From a bacterium (GTDB taxonomy: Bacteria; Bacillota; Clostridia; Lachnospirales; Lachnospiraceae): a DNA stretch of 64,000 nucleotides. The stretch covers positions 1 to 64,000 of the forward strand of contig JAQYCU010000068.1 of assembly GCA_028724545.1 (NCBI GenBank). Reading direction: 5' to 3'. The position numbers and the translations under genes are program-made. The notes beneath the pieces are model-generated. The model was not told the origin of the DNA. It ran no database searches and was given only the letters and a program-made list of their open reading frames with translations. Positions 1 to 8,951 of the stretch are shown piece by piece; position 1 is the first letter of the stretch, and each line of letters opens with the position of its first letter.

Positions 1-1058
1 TCTTCTATACGGGACGCATTGCTTCGGCGTCCACGAATCAAATCGCCAAAACGCTGTACTAACACGCCACCACCTAACATATTGGATAACTTCGCTATAC
101 TTTCACCATATCCATTACTGTCACGGAATGGTTCTGAAAAATGTTTCGCTACCAGCAGGGCAAAGTTCGTATTTTCCGTGTGTTTTTCAACATCCTCATA
201 ACTGTGTCCGTTTACGGTAACGATGCCGTTGGTGTTTTCATTTACGACAACACCATGTGGGTTCATACAGAAAGTACGAACCAAATCCTCAAACTTTGCA
301 GTACGGTAAACAATCTTGCTCTCATACAGTTCATCTGTCAGATGCGCAAACACTTCTGCCGGCAGTTCCACACGCACACCGATATCCACACGGTTTGATT
401 TTGTTGGAATCTGCAAATCACTGCATACTTTTTCTGCCCATTTACTGCCACTTCGTCCCGTGGAAACAATACATTTATCACAAAGATATTCTTTTCCCTG
501 CGCCGTAATCAGATATTGTCCCTCTTTGTCCTGAATCGTTTCTACCGGTGTGTTGAAGTAAAAATCAACTTTTTCTTTCAACAGCTGATATATATTTTCC
601 AGAACAACATAGTTAATATCCGTTCCCAGATGGCGCACAGATGCATCCAGAAGATGAAGTCCGTTTTGCAGACAGAGTTTCTTAATTTTTGTATTTGCCG
701 TAGAATACAGTTTCGTTCCTTCGCCACCAAATTTTAAATTCAATTCATCTACATAACGCATCAGCTCCATTGCCTTGTCTTTGCCAATGTACTCATATAA
801 TGTTCCACCAAACTGATTGGTGATATTGTATTTTCCATCGGAAAATGCACCGGCTCCACCAAAGCCATTCATAATGGAACAAGGCTTGCAATGAATGCAG
901 GATTTGATTTTGTCACCGTCTATCGGACATTTTCTCTTATTTAGCATATTTCCTGCTTCAAATACGGCAATTTTTAAATCACTCTCTTCTTTTGTCAGTT
1001 CATACGCAGCAAATATTCCTCCCGGACCTGCGCCAACAATAATTACATCATATTTCAT
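1..1058 (-). CDS. NAD(P)/FAD-dependent oxidoreductase, C-terminus truncated by window edge
   Basis: Minus-strand reading from ATG at 1058 gives MKYDVIIVGAGPGGIFAAYELTK (Rossmann GxGxxG) with upstream GAGGAGGT; the frame stays open to the window edge, so it is missing from the ORF track. Confidence 0.85.
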   Translation of the reverse strand, partial: MKYDVIIVGAGPGGIFAAYELTKEESDLKIAVFEAGNMLNKRKCPIDGDKIKSCIHCKPCSIMNGFGGAGAFSDGKYNITNQFGGTLYEYIGKDKAMELMRYVDELNLKFGGEGTKLYSTANTKIKKLCLQNGLHLLDASVRHLGTDINYVVLENIYQLLKEKVDFYFNTPVETIQDKEGQYLITAQGKEYLCDKCIVSTGRSGSKWAEKVCSDLQIPTKSNRVDIGVRVELPAEVFAHLTDELYESKIVYRTAKFEDLVRTFCMNPHGVVVNENTNGIVTVNGHSYEDVEKHTENTNFALLVAKHFSEPFRDSNGYGESIAKLSNMLGGGVLVQRFGDLIRGRRSNASRIE

Positions 1059-1101
1059 TTCGTTTACCTCCTCTTTGAAAATAATGGCATCGATACCTAT
1101 T

Positions 1102-1179
1102 CCTGTTATTTCAGACAACAATCGCAACTGCATATTTCCACTGTTATCTTTAAGACACAATTACATCTGCATATATTCC
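1102..1179. repeat. Imperfect tandem repeat (about 39 bp x 2) spanning the ybaK stop codon
   Basis: ctgttatttcagacaacaatcgcaactgcatatttcc / ctgttatctttaagacacaattacatctgcatatattcc. Confidence 0.8.
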
Positions 1180-1629
1180 CTTTGTTACTTTTAGCAAATC
1201 ATCCGGTGCCAGAAAAATCTGTGTTCCAAGTCTTCCACCACTGACGATAATCTCCTCGAAATTTTTGGCACTTTCCTGAATAACCGTAGGATAATTTTTC
1301 TTCATTCCGATAGGCGTACATCCTCCCCGGATATAACCCGTTACCTGATTAATGTCTTTGACGTGAACCATTTCCAGACTTTTTTCGCCCACAACTTTTG
1401 CTGCCTTTTTCATATCCACTTCCTGGTCAATCGGTATTGCAAATACATAGTACTGTCTGCTTTTCCCTACCATAACCAGCGTCTTAAAGGTCATATCATA
1501 ATCCTGTCCCAGTTTATCAGCGATATGAACCCCATCAATAAATTCATCACATTCGTACAAATTTATCCGGTAAGGAATTTTGTTACGGTCCAGTATGCGC
1601 ATCGCATTTGTTTTAACTTCTTTTCCCAT
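1150..1629 (-). CDS. ybaK: YbaK/EbsC-family aminoacyl-tRNA deacylase (Cys-tRNA(Pro) deacylase-like)
   Basis: ORF 1150..1689; start moved to MGKEVKTNAMRILD, which has GAGGTG upstream; GGCTPIGMKK and SGGRLGTQIFLAPDDL are typical of YbaK. Confidence 0.88.
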   Translation of the reverse strand: MGKEVKTNAMRILDRNKIPYRINLYECDEFIDGVHIADKLGQDYDMTFKTLVMVGKSRQYYVFAIPIDQEVDMKKAAKVVGEKSLEMVHVKDINQVTGYIRGGCTPIGMKKNYPTVIQESAKNFEEIIVSGGRLGTQIFLAPDDLLKVTKGIYADVIVS

Positions 1630-1656
1630 ATTTTCTTTCACCTCATTTTCCGGCCT

Positions 1657-1800
1657 TTTTCTGTCCCAAAAAACGTACAGAACCGGCACTTTGCTCTTAT
1701 ATCTCTCGTTTTTACAGCATTTTCCTGTCCCATAAAACGTACAGAACCAACACTTCTCTTTTATATCTCTCGTTTTTACAATATTTTCCTGTCCCCAAAA
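1657..1800. repeat. About 63 bp tandem repeat, 2 full copies plus a partial
   Basis: ttttctgtcccaaaaaacgtacagaaccggcactt...atatctctcgtttttaca followed by ttttcctgtcccataaaacgtacagaaccaacactt...atatctctcgtttttaca, then ttttcctgtcccc. Confidence 0.85.
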
Positions 1801-1841
1801 AAAGACACTCCTAAAAGTCTTAAAAAACCTTCCGGAGTGCC
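1796..1841 (-). terminator. Rho-independent terminator downstream of glyS
   Basis: On minus: GGCACTCC...GGAGTGTC followed by TTTTTTT. Confidence 0.75.
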
Positions 1842-1971
1842 CTGTTTTCTTATGAAACGTTTAGGAATTTGTTTTTTAAAACTTCTCTTCCCGTGAAAAT
1901 AGCGTTTTTTCAGAAACTTCTCCTACTGCAATCCGACATTTCCAAAAGCGTTTTATTCTCTGCTTCACAAA

Positions 1972-2024
1972 AGTATTTCGATACTACATTTCAATACGGT
2001 ATTTCGACACGGTATCGAAATACT
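1972..2024. repeat. 13-bp perfect inverted repeat (AGTATTTCGATAC / GTATCGAAATACT) downstream of glyS
   Basis: Read directly at 1972-1984 and 2012-2024; the loop carries further TATTTCGAYAC-like copies. Confidence 0.8.
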
Positions 2025-2035
2025 GTCTACCTCTT

Positions 2036-3439
2036 TTAGAATGTAAACTTATCTTCAAAATATTTTTCCAAATCTTCTATTTTGATACGTTCCTGTTCCA
2101 TTGAATCACGGTCACGCACAGTAACAGCACCGTCTTCCAACGAGTCGAAATCGTAAGTAATACAGAAAGGAGTTCCGATTTCATCCTGACGACGGTAACG
2201 TTTTCCAATATTTCCTCTGTCATCAAATTCACAATTGTATTTCTTGCAAAGAGTTGTATAAACTTCTTCTGCCTGCTCAGACAATTTCTTAGAAAGAGGA
2301 AGCACAGCAATCTTAACAGGTGCGAGTGCCGGATGGAAGTGCATAACGGTACGGACATCGCCCTCACCGATTTCTTCCTCATCATAAGCTGAACATAAAA
2401 ATGCCAGTGTTACACGGTCTGCACCAAGTGATGGCTCAATAACATAAGGAATGTATTTTTCATTTTTTGTATCATCAAAATAACTTAAATCTACTTTTGA
2501 TACATTCTGATGCTGTGTCAAATCGTAATCTGTACGGTCAGCAATTCCCCAGAGTTCTCCCCAGCCAAATGGGAAAAGGAACTCAATATCTGTTGTTGCT
2601 TTGCTGTAGAAAGAAAGTTCTTCTTTCTCGTGGTCACGGACACGCATTTCTTCATCCTTAATGCCGAGTGTCTTTAACCAGTCGATACAGAACTGTTTCC
2701 AATAAGCGAACCACTCTAAATCCGTGTCAGGCTCGCAGAAAAATTCCAATTCCATCTGCTCAAACTCACGAATACGGAAAATAAAGTTTCCCGGTGTAAT
2801 CTCGTTACGGAAAGACTTACCAATCTGGCCAATACCAAATGGGATTTTCTTACGGGATGTACGGGCAACATTTTTAAAGTTGACAAAAATTCCCTGTGCC
2901 GTTTCCGGACGAAGATATACTGTATTCTTAGCATCTTCTGTTACACCCTGGAATGTTTTAAACATCAGGTTAAACTGACGAATCTCTGTAAAATTATGTT
3001 TACCACAGCTAGGACATGCAATTTCATGCTCCTTGATGTAACTTTCCATTTCTTCGTGCGACCACGCATCAACACTTCCTTCCGGTGTGATGCCATTCTC
3101 TTCCATATAATCTTCAATTACTTTATCAGCACGGAAACGCTCGTGACAGTCTTTACAATCCATCAAAGGGTCAGAAAAGCTTCCTAAATGACCGGATGCT
3201 ACCCAAGTCTGTGGATTCATCAAAATCGCACTGTCAATTCCTACGTTATATGGATTTTCACGAATAAATTTCTGCCACCATGCAGCTTTGATATTATTCT
3301 TCAATTCCACACCTAAGTTTCCATAATCCCAAGAATTGGCAAGACCACCATAAATCTCAGAACCCGGATATACAAAACCTCTTGCTTTTGCAAGGGCAAC
3401 AATCTTGTCCATTGTTTTTTCCATGTCATTTTCCTCCAT
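2036..3439 (-). CDS. glyS: Glycyl-tRNA synthetase, single-chain (class II) type
   Basis: 467 aa with [39 protein letters not shown] and the class II core; start may be the internal MEKTMDK. Confidence 0.95.
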   Translation of the reverse strand: MEENDMEKTMDKIVALAKARGFVYPGSEIYGGLANSWDYGNLGVELKNNIKAAWWQKFIRENPYNVGIDSAILMNPQTWVASGHLGSFSDPLMDCKDCHERFRADKVIEDYMEENGITPEGSVDAWSHEEMESYIKEHEIACPSCGKHNFTEIRQFNLMFKTFQGVTEDAKNTVYLRPETAQGIFVNFKNVARTSRKKIPFGIGQIGKSFRNEITPGNFIFRIREFEQMELEFFCEPDTDLEWFAYWKQFCIDWLKTLGIKDEEMRVRDHEKEELSFYSKATTDIEFLFPFGWGELWGIADRTDYDLTQHQNVSKVDLSYFDDTKNEKYIPYVIEPSLGADRVTLAFLCSAYDEEEIGEGDVRTVMHFHPALAPVKIAVLPLSKKLSEQAEEVYTTLCKKYNCEFDDRGNIGKRYRRQDEIGTPFCITYDFDSLEDGAVTVRDRDSMEQERIKIEDLEKYFEDKFTF

Positions 3440-3567
3440 TATTCAACTCTTATGCCAGCGGATTGCCGTGGCACGCATTTCATTTGAAATACTTCAACCC
3501 TAAAAAATATACCATTTTCGCAGCAATAATGCAAGTGGAAGACTTTTTCAACAGTACTTTGAAGGGA

Positions 3568-3942
3568 CTGTGATAAAACAGAATTTCCTGAATGCAGCAC
3601 GCTCTCGCTTGAAAAAAAGCACAGCGGATACTTTTTTTACCTGCCAGCATACGGTACCTCTGCTATACAGGGCACGCTCCCGCTGCGTAGTTTGCGCAGC
3701 GAAAGCGTGCCCTTGATAGAAAAGAAAGCCTCTTCTGACAGGTTCAACAAATTAAAAAGTTTTTCATAAAGCAGCCAATTTGTATATAGCCTTGTGATAA
3801 AACAAAATTTCCTATTAGCAGCTGTTAAACAGGCACTGGTGCTTAGTTGACGTATTTTGTCAACTTATGCACCACTGTGGCTGTTTCCAAGCGCAAGCGT
3901 GCTGCTGAAGGAAAATTTGTTTTATCACAGGCCTTTATACAA
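3568..3942. repeat. Composite inverted-repeat elements in the glyS-recO intergenic region
   Basis: CTGTGATAAAACAnAnTTTCCT...GCAGCACGCT-type module at about 3568 (+), about 3793 (+) and about 3932 (inverted); IR ACCTGCCAG/CTGACAGGT at 3639-3743 enclosing GGGCACGCT...AGCGTGCCC; IR arms at 3781 and 3942. Confidence 0.85.
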
Positions 3943-3951
3943 ACTGGCGCT

Positions 3952-4698
3952 CTACTCCAAAAACGCTGCTGCCTTAAACTGGTGTGGCAAATACCGTCCC
4001 AGATATGCTTTCATAAAGTGTTCCAGTTCCTTCTGCACTTCCTCTGTCACCAGAAACGAATACAATTTTTCCAATGGTGCCGTTAATATGTATTGCAGGG
4101 AATGCAACGCATCTTTGCTCAATACAAATGGATAGGATTTTTCCAGTTCTTTTTCTTTTCCAGCACAATCCTCACAGACCAGCCCACCTGCTGCAAAATA
4201 AACCGTTCGGGTATTCATTTTATGGCAGCCCAGACACTCAAACAATTCCAGGCTCTGCCCTTCTATCATCATCAGGCGCATTTCATAAATCACCCGGATA
4301 AGTGGCAGAGGGATTCGCCTGCTCTGCATAGCAAGCAGCGTAACATACAAAAGCAGCAATTCCTGCGATGCTTCCATATTTTCCCGCGTAAAATGCTGCG
4401 CCATCTCTGCAAAATATGACGCATAGCAGGTCATATCATAATCCTGTGCAATGTCACCAAAAAACTTCTGAATGACAGCAGATTGCACATTGTATGAATT
4501 TCTGCCTTCATATAAAGTAAACTCGCCAAAAGTAAACGGAATCGTACATGCAGACAGGGTGCTGTTTGCCCTTCGCGCACCCTGTGCAAATGCCGATATC
4601 CGTCCTCTTTCGCGAGTCAGTATTTCGATACGACGGTCATATTCCTTGATTGGAGATGCTGTTAATATCATCCCCGTCACGCTGACTGTTCTGCCCAT
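3952..4698 (-). CDS. recO: DNA repair protein RecO
   Basis: MGRTVSVTGMILTASPIKEYDRR...; zinc-binding CLGCHKMNTRTVYFAAGGLVCEDC; adjacent to era. Track ORF extends to 4740. Confidence 0.9.
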   Translation of the reverse strand: MGRTVSVTGMILTASPIKEYDRRIEILTRERGRISAFAQGARRANSTLSACTIPFTFGEFTLYEGRNSYNVQSAVIQKFFGDIAQDYDMTCYASYFAEMAQHFTRENMEASQELLLLYVTLLAMQSRRIPLPLIRVIYEMRLMMIEGQSLELFECLGCHKMNTRTVYFAAGGLVCEDCAGKEKELEKSYPFVLSKDALHSLQYILTAPLEKLYSFLVTEEVQKELEHFMKAYLGRYLPHQFKAAAFLE

Positions 4699-4825
4699 AC
4701 TCTCTGCTTCCCTCGTCTTTGTCTGCCTGATTTTTCCCACTGCCTTCCACGCACTGTCTGTACTTTAAATAATCTGTCACACTGCCTGATGAAGCAAACT
4801 GCTTCCAACGTTCCTCTTGTTCCAT
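4637..4825 (-). CDS. yqzL: YqzL-like small protein
   Basis: 62 aa MEQEERWKQFASSGSVTDYLKYRQ matches the W-x-F-x-x-x-G-x-x-x-x-Y-L-x-Y pattern of YqzL; lies between era and recO as in other Firmicutes; overlaps the recO start. Confidence 0.7.
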   Translation of the reverse strand: MEQEERWKQFASSGSVTDYLKYRQCVEGSGKNQADKDEGSREYGQNSQRDGDDINSISNQGI

Positions 4826-4937
4826 TTTGCCGCCTCGCCTTTCTCATGTACTTTTTGTACTTATAGCGTGGCTAAAACAAAACAGAAGTATACTTGGTAT
4901 CTTTTTACAGTAGGATGACTTTTTATTTATCATCCGA

Positions 4938-5045
4938 ATCGCAATTTTCGGAGTTCTTATTTCTACTCTATATCGCAATTTTCCGATTACTTATTCCCAC
5001 TTTGTATCGCAATTTTCCGATTTTTACTCATAATCCGTGTTGCGA
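4938..5045. repeat. 34-bp tandem repeat (3 copies plus the gene-internal copy) after the era stop codon
   Basis: atcgcaattttc(g/c)... begins at 4938, 4972 and 5006; the era 3' end follows in phase. Confidence 0.85.
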
Positions 5046-5929
5046 TATCCGAAATTCTTAATCAAAAAGTCGCTGTCACGCCAGTCTTTCTTTACCTTTA
5101 CCCAAAGTTTCAAATTCACTTTGCAGTCCAGCAGGTTTTCAATATCGTGGCGTGCCTGTGTTCCAATTTTTTTGAGCATAGCTCCCTGTTTGCCAATAAT
5201 AATACCCTTGTGTGAGTTTCTCTCACAGACAATGGTAGCGTCAATATCGATGATATTTCCCTTTGGTCTTTCCTTCATCTGGTCAATCGCCACGGCAATA
5301 CCGTGAGGAATCTCATCACTCAGATTACGCAATGCCTTTTCGCGAATCATCTCCGACACAATCTGGCGTTCCGGCTGGTCAGTTATCGTATCCTCATCAT
5401 AGTAACACGGACCTTCCTCAAGATAGTCAAACATAACGCGAATCAGTTCATCCGTATTTTCACCTTTCAGTGCAGAAACCGGAATAATTTCTTGAAACGA
5501 AACAATATCCTTGTATGCGTCAATAAATTTCAAAATTTCACTTTTTGCTACCGTATCAATCTTATTGATAACAAGAATAACCGGCGTATTCACCTGCCTT
5601 AACTGCTCGGCGATATGACGCTCTCCTGCACCAATAAATGTTGTCGGCTCTACCAGCCAGAGAATCAAATCTACTTCCTTTAATGTACGCTCTGCCACGG
5701 TTACCATATACTCGCCCAGTTTATTCTTTGCTTTGTGTATTCCCGGCGTGTCCAGAAAAATTATCTGGCCCTCCTTGCTTGTGTACACCGTCTGGATACG
5801 GTTTCTGGTTGTCTGTGGCTTATTTGAAGTAATTGCTATCTTCTGTCCAATCAGCCGGTTCATCAAGGTTGATTTTCCCACATTAGGACGGCCAATCAAT
5901 GTTACAAAACCCGATTTAAATTTACTCAT
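5024..5929 (-). CDS. era: GTPase Era
   Basis: GRPNVGKSTLMN, DTPGIHK, NKID and KH domain IIGKQGAMLKKIG. Confidence 0.97.
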   Translation of the reverse strand: MSKFKSGFVTLIGRPNVGKSTLMNRLIGQKIAITSNKPQTTRNRIQTVYTSKEGQIIFLDTPGIHKAKNKLGEYMVTVAERTLKEVDLILWLVEPTTFIGAGERHIAEQLRQVNTPVILVINKIDTVAKSEILKFIDAYKDIVSFQEIIPVSALKGENTDELIRVMFDYLEEGPCYYDEDTITDQPERQIVSEMIREKALRNLSDEIPHGIAVAIDQMKERPKGNIIDIDATIVCERNSHKGIIIGKQGAMLKKIGTQARHDIENLLDCKVNLKLWVKVKKDWRDSDFLIKNFGYRNTDYE

Positions 5930-5952
5930 CTTCTGCCTCCATACTGTTGCCG

Positions 5953-8928
5953 TTACGATAACGATTTTATCTCTGTAAACAGCTCTTTTTCATCCATAAT
6001 ATGCTTTTCATTTCCAATAACACAGACATTATCTGCGTCGGCAACGGCCTGCATTACCGGTGCCAGACTTTGAATATCTTCTACTGTACACTGCAAAACC
6101 TGATTTCTCTCGTTCTGCAGTTGTTCCTCCGTAATACCGGTTAAATAAGCTGACATCGAACGGCGTCCTGCCATATTTGGTGTCAGTGGAGTATCCATTC
6201 CACTGATAGTTCCAATAATAGTCTTTGTCACTTCCCGTTCCTCTGCCCGATAACCGGCAAGATAATCTGCTGCCTTTTTGTATGTTTCCAATGTACCGGA
6301 AAGGTTAGGGTCCCTGTAAGATGTAAATGCCCCTTCTCCTTCACGGCTAAAACGGCAGGCAACACCATATGCCCCACCTTTTACACGGACTTCGTTCCAC
6401 AGATAATCATAATTCAAAAGATGCCTTACCACATTCAGAGCACCAAAATTCTCCGTAAGCCCTTTAAAACTGCCTCCTGTGGCAACATACTGGATTTCTG
6501 CCGGTGTCGTAAATGCCTCTTTTCGTTTCTGTAATACAGGCGCGTACTCGCAAAGGCTTTCCAGTTTACCCTCTATGCTGCTGTCTGCAGCGTTTTCCTT
6601 TTCAAAATCATCCAGACGTTTTAAGAAAGCAGGCAATTCTTTTGCCACGGCATCATAATCTTCCTGATTTCCCGTTACGGATACCAGCATATTATCTTTT
6701 GAAAAGATTTTTGCCAAAAGTGCTTTGCAGCCTGCAACCAGTTCTTCTTTTTCTTCTTCAAAATTCTCATCCAGTTTCACCAGATAATCATAATATCCGA
6801 TTCCGGAATAATAATCGCTTAAGCAGGAACTCTTAGAAAGCCCTGCTGCCACTCTTCCTGCTGCTGCCTGATGTCCTGACGAAAGCAGTCTTACTTTTGT
6901 ACGGGAACGTGACTCAGCCACAACTTCACGCAGATGTTTTTCATCCGTAAACAGCGTTTCAAATACCATTTCTGCCATCAGGTCAAGTGCGTGTGATAAC
7001 TGGCTTCTCAATACCTTTGTCTTTACCATAAACTTCAGTTTATAGTTATCAGCGTCCTGATTCTGACAATACAATCCGATGTCTGTTGTAATGCCACCGG
7101 TGTAGAAATTGGTTTCCATATCATATTCCATATAGGAATGTTTTTTCGTGTCCATATAGCCTAACAGTGTCGTCAGGAAACTCATCTGTGGCATATAGTT
7201 TTCACATTTCTGCGCATCAAATAACAGATTCAGATAAACAATCTCATTTGTCGTAATATTATGATGAACCGCCGTAACGCCTTCTATTTCCTTTTCCTCA
7301 TTCAGAAGTGGTCTGATTTTCGGATTGATATCTTCCCTTTTGAGCATCGGAATTTTTTCCAGCACTTCTTTTGGTGTCGGTGTTTCCTGATACTCTTTTA
7401 ATGCCTTTGTATCAGCAATTAACTGCTCGATTTCTTCCTCGGAAAGACTTTCCTTGTATTGACGCAGTTTTTCTTTTAGTGCTTCTTCCTCACGCACTGC
7501 CAGTCCTTTTTCAGGAACCATTTCCACCAGAACAGCGTGTGTATTGTCTAACAGATACGTCTGAATCAGGTTCTCGAAGTAATCTGTCGAAAGCTGGCTG
7601 CGAAGGAACTGATAAGACTCGTCATAGCAAAGCGAACTATATGGCTGGTCATCATCATAAAGCCATGTCTTAAATGTTTTGATGCCATATAAAAGTCCTT
7701 TTGGGAAAGAACCATAATCTGCTTCTCTCTCCCGGAACTCGGTTGCATTAATCGCTGCCTCCAACGCTTTTTTGTCAATTCCATTTTTGACCAGGTCTTC
7801 CAGAGTGGAACGAATTACCTTGTAAAATTCCTCTTTCTGGTCTGCTTTCGCATTTTTTGTCGTAACAGCAAAATAACTCTGTCTTAAAATGTCACAAAAT
7901 TCCCCGTCGATATCCGAACCGATACCTGCATCCAGAAGTGCCTGTTTTAAAGGGGCACCCGGCATTTCTATCAGGACGTAAGAAAGCAGTTCAAACGCCT
8001 TACACAGGTTCTGGTCCAATGTAATATCCATTGCTGCAGCATAGGCATAATACGTTTTTTCCGTACAGTCTGCATCCTGCGCAACAGCATAGGTTGTCGT
8101 CAAATCCTTCATTTTGGCAAAAGGTTTCTGCAGCGGGATTTCAGAATCTACCGTAATCGCTGGGAAATTCTTTAGATATTCCCTGTCGATAAAGTTCAGT
8201 TTTTCCTCAATATCCATATCGCCATATAAGTAGATATAACTATTTGACGGATGATAATAGGTACGGTGGAAATCCAGATAATCTTCATATGTCAGATTCG
8301 GAATCTCTTTCGGGTCACCACCGGACTCTGCTCCGTATGTGTTATCAGGGAAAAGGCTGTTTAATACAAAACGCTCCAACACGCTTTCTTCCGATGAAAA
8401 CGCACCTTTCATCTCATTATAAACGACACCATTATATGTTATTTCATCATCCTTGCTCTCTAACTCGTAGTGCCAGCCTTCCTGCTTGAAAATTTCTTCA
8501 TATAAATAAATATTCGGATAAAATACAGCGTCCAGATACACGTGCATCAGATTTTGAAAATCTTTGTCGTTGCAGCTGGCCACCGGATACATTGTTTTAT
8601 CCGGATATGTGGTTGCATTCAGGTAAGTATTCAAAGAACCTTTTACCAGTTCTACAAACGGGTCCTTAGCCGGAAAATTTTTAGAGCCACAAAGTACCGT
8701 ATGCTCAATAATATGGGGAACACCTGTTGAGTCTTTCGGTGTTGTACGAAAACCGATGTTGAATACTTTGTTATCATCTGTATTGCTCAGCACAAGAACC
8801 CTTGCTCCACTCAGTTTGTGGCGCAGAGTCAGCACAAAACTATCTACCTCCCGTACAAATTCTCCCTTGATTAACTGATATTCCTCAGGAATTGTTACCT
8901 GAGATAGTTCTTTTATACTTGATGCCAT
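5953..8928 (-). CDS. M16C-family metallopeptidase (insulinase/PreP-like)
   Basis: 991 aa; inverted zinc motif in GVPHIIEHTVLCGS and NTYLNATTYPDKTMYPVAS. Confidence 0.93.
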   Translation of the reverse strand: MASSIKELSQVTIPEEYQLIKGEFVREVDSFVLTLRHKLSGARVLVLSNTDDNKVFNIGFRTTPKDSTGVPHIIEHTVLCGSKNFPAKDPFVELVKGSLNTYLNATTYPDKTMYPVASCNDKDFQNLMHVYLDAVFYPNIYLYEEIFKQEGWHYELESKDDEITYNGVVYNEMKGAFSSEESVLERFVLNSLFPDNTYGAESGGDPKEIPNLTYEDYLDFHRTYYHPSNSYIYLYGDMDIEEKLNFIDREYLKNFPAITVDSEIPLQKPFAKMKDLTTTYAVAQDADCTEKTYYAYAAAMDITLDQNLCKAFELLSYVLIEMPGAPLKQALLDAGIGSDIDGEFCDILRQSYFAVTTKNAKADQKEEFYKVIRSTLEDLVKNGIDKKALEAAINATEFREREADYGSFPKGLLYGIKTFKTWLYDDDQPYSSLCYDESYQFLRSQLSTDYFENLIQTYLLDNTHAVLVEMVPEKGLAVREEEALKEKLRQYKESLSEEEIEQLIADTKALKEYQETPTPKEVLEKIPMLKREDINPKIRPLLNEEKEIEGVTAVHHNITTNEIVYLNLLFDAQKCENYMPQMSFLTTLLGYMDTKKHSYMEYDMETNFYTGGITTDIGLYCQNQDADNYKLKFMVKTKVLRSQLSHALDLMAEMVFETLFTDEKHLREVVAESRSRTKVRLLSSGHQAAAGRVAAGLSKSSCLSDYYSGIGYYDYLVKLDENFEEEKEELVAGCKALLAKIFSKDNMLVSVTGNQEDYDAVAKELPAFLKRLDDFEKENAADSSIEGKLESLCEYAPVLQKRKEAFTTPAEIQYVATGGSFKGLTENFGALNVVRHLLNYDYLWNEVRVKGGAYGVACRFSREGEGAFTSYRDPNLSGTLETYKKAADYLAGYRAEEREVTKTIIGTISGMDTPLTPNMAGRRSMSAYLTGITEEQLQNERNQVLQCTVEDIQSLAPVMQAVADADNVCVIGNEKHIMDEKELFTEIKSLS

Positions 8929-8951
8929 AAAAAACCTCCATATTGTTTTAT

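Noticed and set aside
3568-3942. Complete insertion sequence
   Set aside because: Inverted repeats are present but no transposase ORF lies between or beside them
6513-8730. Numerous plus-strand ORFs antisense to the M16C peptidase and other long genes
   Set aside because: Shadow ORFs opposite strongly supported CDSs, biased composition, no domain motifs or RBS
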